DNA of 64,000 bases from Geobacter sp. UBA5730 (GTDB lineage Bacteria > Desulfobacterota > Desulfuromonadia > Geobacterales > Pseudopelobacteraceae), in contig DIGE01000014.1 of NCBI GenBank assembly GCA_002419465.1, forward strand, positions 555,602 to 619,601, read 5' to 3'. Shown piece by piece: positions 53,130-60,186 of this stretch (positions are counted from its first letter, which is position 1; each line of letters begins with the position of its first letter). The position numbers and the translations under genes were made by a program. The notes beneath the pieces were generated by a model. The model was not told the origin of the DNA and searched no databases. It was given only the letters and a program-made list of their open reading frames with translations.

Positions 53130-54133
53130 TCATCGACCTGGAACGATTCATGGCACAGGAAAAGCCCTGCTGGGACGAATTGGAACGTCTTTTGAAACGG
53201 GTCGAGGATGATCCCGGCTGTAGTTTGGGCGTGGCCGGCGCCACCCGCTTTCACTACCTCTATCAGCGCTCCACGGCCGGGCTGGCCCGGCTGGACGGGC
53301 TGGCTGCGCCGCCGGAGTTCCGTTGGTATCTGGAAAGCCTGGTGGCCCGGGCCTACGGCGAAATCCACTCCAACAGCGGCACGGCCCAACGTATGGCGCC
53401 TGGCAAATGGCTGCTGCAAACCTTTCCACAGACCTTCCGGCGGCATATTCGCCAGTTCCAGCTGGCCCTGTTGATCACGGTGGTCGGTGCGCTGTTTGGC
53501 GCCGCCGCCCTGATGCTGGCACCGGAAGAAAAAGGGATGCTGCTGCCCTTCGGGCATCTGCATGGATCGCCAACCGAGCGGGTGGCCAAGGAAGAACAGA
53601 CCGCCGGCAAAGGGATGGATGGCCGCAAGGCCAGCTTTTCCAGCTACCTGATGACCCACAACACCAAGGTCTCGGTGGCCTGCATGGCCTCGGGCATGAC
53701 CTGGGGGGTAGGCACCATCATTCTGCTGTTTTACAACGGCGTGATCCTGGGAGCGGTGATCCTGGACTACCTGGCCGCCGGCCAGGGAATCTTCCTGGCT
53801 GGCTGGCTGCTACCCCACGGCGTGATCGAGATACCGGCCATTCTGATCGGCGGTCAGGCCGGTCTGGTGCTGGCCAGCGCCCTGATTGGCCGTGGCAGCG
53901 GTTTTTCGCTGAACGTTCGGCTGCGGATGGTCTGGAGCGATCTGGCCACCCTGATTGGCGGCGTTGGACTGATGCTGGTCTGGGCCGGCATTGTGGAGGC
54001 CTTTTTCTCCCAGTATCACGAGCCGGTGTTGCCCTACAGCGTCAAGATCGTTTTCGGCCTGGCCGAGCTGGCACTGCTGCTGTTGTTTCTTGCCCGCAGC
54101 GGCCGTAACAAACAGGTGACCCGCCGTGACTGA
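53126..54133 (+). CDS. SpoIIM-like (DUF95) membrane protein
   Basis: A 335-aa protein starting at GTG 53126. After a soluble N-terminus (about 110 residues) there are five or so helices, with TKVSVACMASGMTWGVGTII and LLPHGVIEIPAILIGGQAGL, the stage II sporulation protein M family pattern. Non-sporulating bacteria carry it beside MoxR/DUF58 and RDD genes. It may be a membrane component that remodels envelope structure; this is inference. Confidence 0.88.
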   Translation: MIIDLERFMAQEKPCWDELERLLKRVEDDPGCSLGVAGATRFHYLYQRSTAGLARLDGLAAPPEFRWYLESLVARAYGEIHSNSGTAQRMAPGKWLLQTFPQTFRRHIRQFQLALLITVVGALFGAAALMLAPEEKGMLLPFGHLHGSPTERVAKEEQTAGKGMDGRKASFSSYLMTHNTKVSVACMASGMTWGVGTIILLFYNGVILGAVILDYLAAGQGIFLAGWLLPHGVIEIPAILIGGQAGLVLASALIGRGSGFSLNVRLRMVWSDLATLIGGVGLMLVWAGIVEAFFSQYHEPVLPYSVKIVFGLAELALLLLFLARSGRNKQVTRRD

Positions 54134-54896
54134 GCGCAGTACCACCCTGCAAATCCGCACCCCGGAAGGTATCCGCTTCTCGCTGCTGCTGGCCGGCCCC
54201 ACCAGCCGTCTCTTGGCGCTGCTGGTTGATCTGGCCTGCATCAGTGCCGCCACCAGCAGTGTCAGCACCGTTTTGCGGCTGTTTGCCATCATCAGCCAGG
54301 ACATCTTCATGGCCCTGACCATCCTGGCCAGCTTTGTGATCTCCATCGGTTACGGCATCGCCTGTGAATGGTACTGGCGGGGTCAGACCGTGGGCAAACG
54401 CCTTTTGCGGCTGCGGGTGGTTGATCAGCAAGGGCTCAAGCTGCAGTTCAGCCAAGTGGTCATCCGCAACCTGTTGCGGGTGATCGATTCACTACCGCTG
54501 CTTTACCTGGTTGGCGGCATCGCCAGCTTGACCAACTCCAGGTGCCAGCGCCTGGGTGACATTGCTGCCGGCACCATTGTAGTGCGCACCCCGCTGCTTG
54601 TGCTACCCGGCCTGGAACAGCTGGGCAGCGAAAAATTCAATTCATTGCGGGAGTATCCCCAGCTGGTGGCCCGCCTGCGGCAAAAGGTCAGCCGCGATGA
54701 AGGGGCCATCGCCCTGCGGGCCTTGATCCGACGTGAAGAGCTGGAGCCTGCCGCCCGGCTTGAGCTGTTCCACGAACTGGCCGAACGGTTCCGCTCCCAT
54801 GTCCGCTTCCCGGCCGAGGCGGTGTACGGCATGACTGATGAACGCTCTGTCCGCAATGTGGTGGAGCTGCTGTTCGAACCGCGCGGACGTGATTGA
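54126..54896 (+). CDS. RDD-family membrane protein
   Basis: A 256-aa protein beginning at GTG 54126, overlapping spoIIM. The RDD domain has RLLALLVDLACISAATSSVS, EWYWRGQTVGKRLLRLRVVD and RLGDIAAGTIVVRTP. A cytoplasmic tail of about 90 residues rich in charged residues follows, which is longer than a minimal RDD protein. It is the last gene of the cluster; after it come 66 bases without a gene. Confidence 0.88.
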   Translation: MTERSTTLQIRTPEGIRFSLLLAGPTSRLLALLVDLACISAATSSVSTVLRLFAIISQDIFMALTILASFVISIGYGIACEWYWRGQTVGKRLLRLRVVDQQGLKLQFSQVVIRNLLRVIDSLPLLYLVGGIASLTNSRCQRLGDIAAGTIVVRTPLLVLPGLEQLGSEKFNSLREYPQLVARLRQKVSRDEGAIALRALIRREELEPAARLELFHELAERFRSHVRFPAEAVYGMTDERSVRNVVELLFEPRGRD

Positions 54897-54962
54897 CAGC
54901 TGTTTCATGACGTCCTATGCTGTCTGACATCCACACACCTGCACCGCATAAGGGGCATTCTG

Positions 54963-55490
54963 ATGCACGCCACCATTGAGATACTTCAGGGCGATATCAT
55001 TACCTTGGCCGTTGACGCCATTGTCAACGCCGCTAACAACACCCTGCTGGGCGGTGGCGGAGTGGACGGCGCCATTCACCGGGCCGCCGGGCCGCTACTG
55101 GTACAGGCCTGCGCCCCTCTGGGCGGCTGCCCGACCGGCGAAGCCAGGATCACCCCCGGCTTCAACCTGCCTGCCCGCTTTGTGATCCACACCGTGGGCC
55201 CGGTCTGGGCAGACGGCCAGGCAGGCGAGCCGGAACTGCTGGCAGCCTGTTACCAAAACTGTTTCGAGCTGGCCCGCCAGAATGGTATCCGCAGCATCGC
55301 CTTCCCGGCCATCAGCTGCGGGGTCTACGGCTATCCGATGCCGCAGGCAGCCGCCATTGCCCTGACTTGTGCCCAGAATGCTGCCGGAACAGGCGACTTT
55401 GACCGGATCATCCTGATTCAGTTCAGCGCACCGGCCCTGCGTTGCCACCAGACCGTGGCCCAGCGGCTCGGCATCACCTACAGATCATGA
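54963..55490 (+). CDS. Macro-domain protein (O-acetyl-ADP-ribose deacetylase-like)
   Basis: A 175-aa single macro domain of the YmdB type. The ligand-binding loops are intact: DAIVNAANNTLLGGGGVDGA with the conserved Asn and Asp, TGEARITPGFNLPARFVIHT, and FPAISCGVYGYPMPQAA. It should bind ADP-ribose and remove acetyl or ADP-ribosyl groups. Its stop overlaps the start of the MacB-type permease (ATGA), so it is probably co-expressed with an unrelated transporter and regulator. Confidence 0.92.
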   Translation: MHATIEILQGDIITLAVDAIVNAANNTLLGGGGVDGAIHRAAGPLLVQACAPLGGCPTGEARITPGFNLPARFVIHTVGPVWADGQAGEPELLAACYQNCFELARQNGIRSIAFPAISCGVYGYPMPQAAAIALTCAQNAAGTGDFDRIILIQFSAPALRCHQTVAQRLGITYRS

Positions 55491-56716
55491 TCAACCTTGC
55501 CCAGGCACTGCGCATAGCCCTGCGGGCCCTGCGAATCAACAAGATGCGTTCCTTCCTGACCATGCTGGGGATCATTATCGGCATTGCCGCGGTGATCGCC
55601 ATGATGGCGGTCGGTTCCGGCGCCAGCTATGTCATCTCCGAACAGATCGCCAGCATGGGTAGCAATATCCTGCTGGTAATTCCCGGTTCTGTCACCAGCG
55701 GCGGCATCCGCACCGGCAGCGGGGGGGTGCAGACCCTGACCTACGACGACAGTCGGGCAATACAGTCGGAGTGTCCGGCGGTTGAGATGGCCGCGCCCAC
55801 GGTACGTGGCTCCGGCCAGGTGGTCTACGGCAACCAGAACTGGTCGACCCTGCTGATGGGCACCACGCCGGAGATGTTCGTGATCCGCGAGTGGTTCCTG
55901 GCCACCGGCCGCAGCATCACCTCCTCCGATGTCGACAGCGCGGCCAAGGTCTGCCTGCTGGGCCAGTCGGTGGCCGATATCCTGTTTGGCAGCGAGGACC
56001 CGCTGGGCAAGATGATCAGGATCAAGAAGGTGCCGTTCACCGTGGTGGGCACCCTGCAACGCAAGGGACAATCGCCCCAGGGTACCGATCAGGACGATGT
56101 GATCTTCGTGCCGCTGCGCACCGCCCAACGCAAGCTGATCGGCAACCAGTTTCCCAATAACGTCGGGGCGATCCTGGTCAAGGCCAGGTCAGAAGAGCTG
56201 CTGTCCCAGGCCCAGGAAGAGGTTATCATTCTCCTGAATCAACGCCACCGGATCGGCAACGCCAAGGAGCCTGATTTTACCGTGCGCAACCTGTCGGAGA
56301 TCATGGCGGTGGCCGAGCAGTCCTCCAAGGCGATGTCGCTGCTGCTGGGGGCGGTGGCCTCCATCTCGTTGATTGTCGGGGGTATTGGCATCATGAACAT
56401 CATGCTGGTGTCGGTCACCGAGCGGACCCGCGAGATCGGCATCCGAATGGCGATCGGCGCAAAACAGCAGGATATCCTGTTGCAGTTCCTGACCGAGGCG
56501 GTGCTGCTGACCGTGATGGGTGGCTTGATCGGCATTGCGCTGGGCGCCGCCGGTGCCACGGTTGTTTCCAAGCTGCTCTCCTGGCCGACCCTGATCTCAC
56601 CGCTTTCGATTACCATCGCCGTGCTGTTTTCCGGGGCGGTCGGCATTTTCTTCGGCTTTTATCCGGCCCGCAAGGCGGCCGGTCTGAACCCGATCGAGGC
56701 GCTGCGCTATGAGTGA
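55487..56716 (+). CDS. MacB/FtsX-like ABC permease
   Basis: A 409-aa permease with an N-terminal helix (MRSFLTMLGIIIGIAAVIAM), a large MacB periplasmic core domain (about 60-280) and three C-terminal helices with the FtsX signature ERTREIGIRMAIGAKQQDIL. No ATPase gene lies beside it, so the ATP-binding partner must be encoded elsewhere. The start ATG at 55487 overlaps the macro-domain stop. Such permeases act as mechanotransmitters for export from the periplasm. Confidence 0.9.
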   Translation: MINLAQALRIALRALRINKMRSFLTMLGIIIGIAAVIAMMAVGSGASYVISEQIASMGSNILLVIPGSVTSGGIRTGSGGVQTLTYDDSRAIQSECPAVEMAAPTVRGSGQVVYGNQNWSTLLMGTTPEMFVIREWFLATGRSITSSDVDSAAKVCLLGQSVADILFGSEDPLGKMIRIKKVPFTVVGTLQRKGQSPQGTDQDDVIFVPLRTAQRKLIGNQFPNNVGAILVKARSEELLSQAQEEVIILLNQRHRIGNAKEPDFTVRNLSEIMAVAEQSSKAMSLLLGAVASISLIVGGIGIMNIMLVSVTERTREIGIRMAIGAKQQDILLQFLTEAVLLTVMGGLIGIALGAAGATVVSKLLSWPTLISPLSITIAVLFSGAVGIFFGFYPARKAAGLNPIEALRYE

Positions 56717-57416
56717 GTCCAAACCCCGCATCCTGCTGGTAGAAGACGAGATGCATCTGGCCCGGGGCATCTGCTTCAACCTGGAGCTGGACGGCTATGC
56801 GGTCAGCCATTTTGACCGGGGCGAGACCGCCCTGGAGGCGTTACGGGTAGAACGCTGCGACCTGATCATCCTGGATGTGATGCTGCCCGGTATGGACGGT
56901 TTTCAGATCTGCAAGGCGATGCGTGAAATCGATTCCCGTGTGCCGATCCTGATGCTGACCGCCCGTTCCGAGGATGTTGACCGGGTCAGCGGCCTGGAAT
57001 CGGGTGCCGACGACTACCTGACCAAGCCGTTCAACCTGCCCGAGTTCCTGCTACGGGTCAAAGGGATGCTGCGGCGTTCCTCCTGGTATCGTCCCGATCC
57101 GGTGGAAGAGGGCTACTCATTTGGCGATAACGAGGTGTTCCTGCTCTCCTACCGGGCCAGGACCGCCCAGGGCGAGATCGACCTGACCGAGATGGAGGTG
57201 CGGGTGCTCTCGCTGTTCTTCCAGCGCGAAGGACAGGTCATCCCCCGCGGTGAGCTGCTGGAATCGGTCTGGGGCTATGCCTCCGATGCCGAGACCCGTA
57301 CGCTGGACAATTTTGTGGTGAGGCTGCGCAAGTATTTTGAACTGAACCCGGCCCGGCCGGTCCACTTCATCACCGTGCGGGGGGTGGGCTACCGCTTCTC
57401 CCGCCTGGGAAGCTGA
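56709..57416 (+). CDS. OmpR/PhoB-type response regulator
   Basis: A 235-aa regulator. The receiver has the acidic pocket VEDE, D56 in ILDVMLPGMDG and K106 in DDYLTKPFN. The C-terminal winged helix contains LTEMEVRVLSLFFQREGQVI and RTLDNFVVRLRKYFELNPAR. It overlaps the permease gene by eight bases. No histidine kinase is adjacent, so its cognate kinase is not identifiable here. Confidence 0.93.
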   Translation: MSESKPRILLVEDEMHLARGICFNLELDGYAVSHFDRGETALEALRVERCDLIILDVMLPGMDGFQICKAMREIDSRVPILMLTARSEDVDRVSGLESGADDYLTKPFNLPEFLLRVKGMLRRSSWYRPDPVEEGYSFGDNEVFLLSYRARTAQGEIDLTEMEVRVLSLFFQREGQVIPRGELLESVWGYASDAETRTLDNFVVRLRKYFELNPARPVHFITVRGVGYRFSRLGS

Positions 57417-57419
57417 ACA

Positions 57420-57743
57420 ATGTCCCAGCGCCGCCCCCAACCCCGCAAACCGCCCTCGGCGGAAGAGATCGCTCAGCTGGTGAATCGCCTCAAGGCCGAA
57501 AACCGCCCCGTAAACGCCAACTACCGCGAGCAGTCCCTCAAGATCCACGGCTGGATCTGCGCCAAGTGCGGCCGGGAATTCGAACGGGAGAACCTGCAGC
57601 TGCTGACGGTCCACCACAAGGACGGCAATCACCACAATAACCCGCCCAATGGCAGCAACTGGGAAAACCTGTGCGTCTTCTGTCACGATGACGAACACAG
57701 CCGTCTGATCCTGGCGGAGTACCTGAACGGAACCAAACCATGA
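57420..57743 (+). CDS. HNH nuclease-like protein (YajD-like)
   Basis: A 107-aa protein with an HNH fold: CAKCGREF, then LLTVHHKDGNHHNNPPNGSN and WENLCVFCHDDEH. The two CxxC pairs should bind structural zinc and the HH with N form the catalytic metal site. It overlaps the selB start by four bases (ATGA) and follows the response regulator after three bases. The target is unknown. Confidence 0.88.
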   Translation: MSQRRPQPRKPPSAEEIAQLVNRLKAENRPVNANYREQSLKIHGWICAKCGREFERENLQLLTVHHKDGNHHNNPPNGSNWENLCVFCHDDEHSRLILAEYLNGTKP

Positions 57744-59650
57744 AACACCTGATCCTCGGCACGGCCGGACATATTGACCATGGCAAGACCTCACTGGTCA
57801 AGGCGCTGACCGGCACCGACACCGACCGGTTAAAGGAAGAGAAGGCCCGTGGCATCACCATCGAGCTGGGCTTTGCCCACCTGGAGCTACCGGGCGGCAT
57901 CGAATTCGGGGTGGTGGATGTGCCGGGCCATGAAAAGTTCGTGCGGGCCATGGTGGCCGGGGTGGCCGGCATGGACCTGGTGATGCTGGTGATCGCGGCC
58001 GACGAGGGGATCATGCCCCAAACCCGCGAGCACCTGGATATCCTACGGCTGTTGGGGGTGCGCGCCGGTCTGGTGGCCCTGACCAAGAGCGATATGGTGG
58101 AGCCGGACTGGCTGCCGCTGGTGCAGGAAGAGGTGCGGGAGTTTGTGGCCGGCACCTTCCTGGAAACGGCGCCGATCATTCCGGTCTCTTCCAAAACCGG
58201 CGCAGGGCTGGATGAGCTGAAGGCCGCACTGGCGCTGCTGGCCGAAGCGGCGGCTGAGAAGAAACGTGACGGCGCCTTCCGGCTGCCGGTGGACCGCGTT
58301 TTTACGGTGGCTGGTTTTGGCACCGTGGTGACCGGCACCCTGCTGGCCGGCGAGATCAGGATCGGTGACGAACTGGAGCTGCTGCCCAAAGGGATTGGCG
58401 GGCGGGTCCGCGGCATCCAGGCCCACGGCAGCAAGGCCGATTCCGGCCAGGCCGGTCAGCGGCTGGCCGTGAACCTGCAGGGGATTGATCTGGATCAGGT
58501 CCAGCGCGGGGACGTGGTTGTGCCGGCCAATGTCTTCCGCACCACCCGCCGGGTGGACGTGCGGCTTGACCACCTGACCGCTGCCCCCCGCGACCTGAAG
58601 CACCGTTCCAACGTCCGTTTCCACACCGGCACCAGTGAGGTGACCGCCCAGGTGCTCCTGCTGGAGCGGTCAAGTCTGCCTCCCGGCGAAACCGCCTATG
58701 CCCAGTTGCGGTTGGCTGAGCCGCTACTGTTGGTTTCCGGCGACCCCTACCTGATCCGAACCGCCTCGCCGGCTGCCACCATCGGTGGCGGCATCGTGCT
58801 GGACCCGTTTCCGCCTGCCCGGCGCCGACGCAGTGATGAGGCGCTCAAGCTGCTGGCAGCGCTGGATGCTGCCGAGCATCAGCACACCTGTGGCCTGATT
58901 GTGGCGCACGCGCTGTTGTCCGGTGTCAGCCTTGAGGAGATCGTCCTGCGCTCCGGTATCCCGCGCAAGCAGGCCGAGTCAGCCCTGCAGGGTCTGCTGA
59001 GCATCGGCGAGATTGTCCAGATGACCCGCGAACCACGCATCTTCCTGAGCAAGACAGCCGTTGGCACCCTTAAACAGCTGCTGGTCGATGAACTGGCTGG
59101 TTATCTGGCAGCTAATCCGCTCAAGGATGGCATCAACAAGGAGGAGTTGAAGACCCGTCTGCCCAAACGCAGTGACCAGCGCTTCTTTGTCCCGTTGCTG
59201 GGTGAACTGGAGAAGGAGGGCCGTCTGGCGGCCGAACGTGAACTGGTCCGGCCGGTTGGCGTCACCAAACCGGCCACGACCCAGGCCCCGGCCCTGGCTG
59301 GCAGATTGGGCCGGCTGCTGGCTGAATCCGGCAGTGAACCGCCCACCATCAAGGAGCTGGCCGAAGCCAGCAGCAGCAGCGAGAAGCAGGTGCGGGACCA
59401 TTTGGCCCTGCTGGTGCGTGAGGGAACTGTCAGCCGGGTTTCGGCAGATATCTTCTACGACAGCGCAGCCCTGGACGCCATCCGCCAAAAACTGGTGGCA
59501 TTTCTCCAGGCCAATGGTGAGATCATTCCGGCCGAGTTTCGCGAACTGAGCGGCCTGTCGCGTAAATTCATGATTCCACTGCTTGAATGCTTCGACAACG
59601 AGAAACTGACCATCCGGGTTGGCGACAAACGGGTATTGCGCAAACGCTAA
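57740..59650 (+). CDS. selB: Selenocysteine-specific elongation factor SelB
   Basis: A 636-aa SelB. The GTPase has G1 GHIDHGKT (10-17), G2 RGITIELGFA, G3 VDVPGHEKFV and G4 TKSD. EF-Tu-like domains II and III follow, then four winged-helix repeats at the C-terminus (about 370-636) that bind the SECIS hairpin; the last contains FREL-type ELSGLSRKFMIPLLECFDN. It delivers Sec-tRNA to UGA codons marked by a SECIS. Its presence proves the cell decodes UGA as Sec, matching fdnG at 15483 and permitting the candidate at 42676. Confidence 0.96.
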   Translation: MKHLILGTAGHIDHGKTSLVKALTGTDTDRLKEEKARGITIELGFAHLELPGGIEFGVVDVPGHEKFVRAMVAGVAGMDLVMLVIAADEGIMPQTREHLDILRLLGVRAGLVALTKSDMVEPDWLPLVQEEVREFVAGTFLETAPIIPVSSKTGAGLDELKAALALLAEAAAEKKRDGAFRLPVDRVFTVAGFGTVVTGTLLAGEIRIGDELELLPKGIGGRVRGIQAHGSKADSGQAGQRLAVNLQGIDLDQVQRGDVVVPANVFRTTRRVDVRLDHLTAAPRDLKHRSNVRFHTGTSEVTAQVLLLERSSLPPGETAYAQLRLAEPLLLVSGDPYLIRTASPAATIGGGIVLDPFPPARRRRSDEALKLLAALDAAEHQHTCGLIVAHALLSGVSLEEIVLRSGIPRKQAESALQGLLSIGEIVQMTREPRIFLSKTAVGTLKQLLVDELAGYLAANPLKDGINKEELKTRLPKRSDQRFFVPLLGELEKEGRLAAERELVRPVGVTKPATTQAPALAGRLGRLLAESGSEPPTIKELAEASSSSEKQVRDHLALLVREGTVSRVSADIFYDSAALDAIRQKLVAFLQANGEIIPAEFRELSGLSRKFMIPLLECFDNEKLTIRVGDKRVLRKR

Positions 59651-59704
59651 CTACTTGCGTTTGCCATAAGCTGGGCTACACTACTTACATCGATGGGGGA
59701 TAGT

Positions 59705-60010
59705 ATGACGCTACGCACACTATTTTTCTGCGGGATGACGCTGATGATGCTGGCTGGTTGCGCCAAGTCTCAGGAAACCTACGAAAAAAACTTCAAGCTG
59801 TCGTTTCGCAAGAGTTTTATTTCCTCCTGTGTTGAGAGTGCCACCAAGGGATCGAACGGACTCGCTGCGGAGCTGGCCAGGTCCAAATGCGACTGCATGG
59901 CCACGCACCTGGTGGACACGTATTCATCAACCGAGCTGACCAAACTGGCGGTCGTCAACTCGTCAGAGGCCGGCACGATCATGGATGGGGCTATAAACGC
60001 CTGCAAATAG
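59705..60010 (+). CDS. Small lipoprotein of unknown function
   Basis: A 101-aa protein from the ATG at 59705 (GGGGGA upstream; an in-frame ATG at 59693 is less likely). It has a lipoprotein signal with LMMLAGC and then a mature domain of about 80 residues with three further cysteines (SSCVES, CDCMA, NACK). No family is recognised. A terminator follows directly, so it may be its own unit. Confidence 0.75.
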   Translation: MTLRTLFFCGMTLMMLAGCAKSQETYEKNFKLSFRKSFISSCVESATKGSNGLAAELARSKCDCMATHLVDTYSSTELTKLAVVNSSEAGTIMDGAINACK

Positions 60011-60035
60011 TCCACAACGTCTTTCCGTATCCCGT

Positions 60036-60068
60036 GCGGGGCGCCAATGTGGTGCCCCGCTGTTTTTT
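60036..60068 (+). terminator. Intrinsic terminator after the small lipoprotein gene
   Basis: GCGGGGCGCC (60036-60045) pairs with GGTGCCCCGC (60051-60060) with one G-U, loop AATGT, then TGTTTTTTT. Confidence 0.9.
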
Positions 60069-60186
60069 TAGTCAATTAAGACTTGAGAAATCGGCCGAAA
60101 TTGTATAAGCTCTATAACCTATTGATTATACTAACGATAAAACCTTTTCATGGATAATAAAACCAAGCACAGGCAAGGAGGATGTA

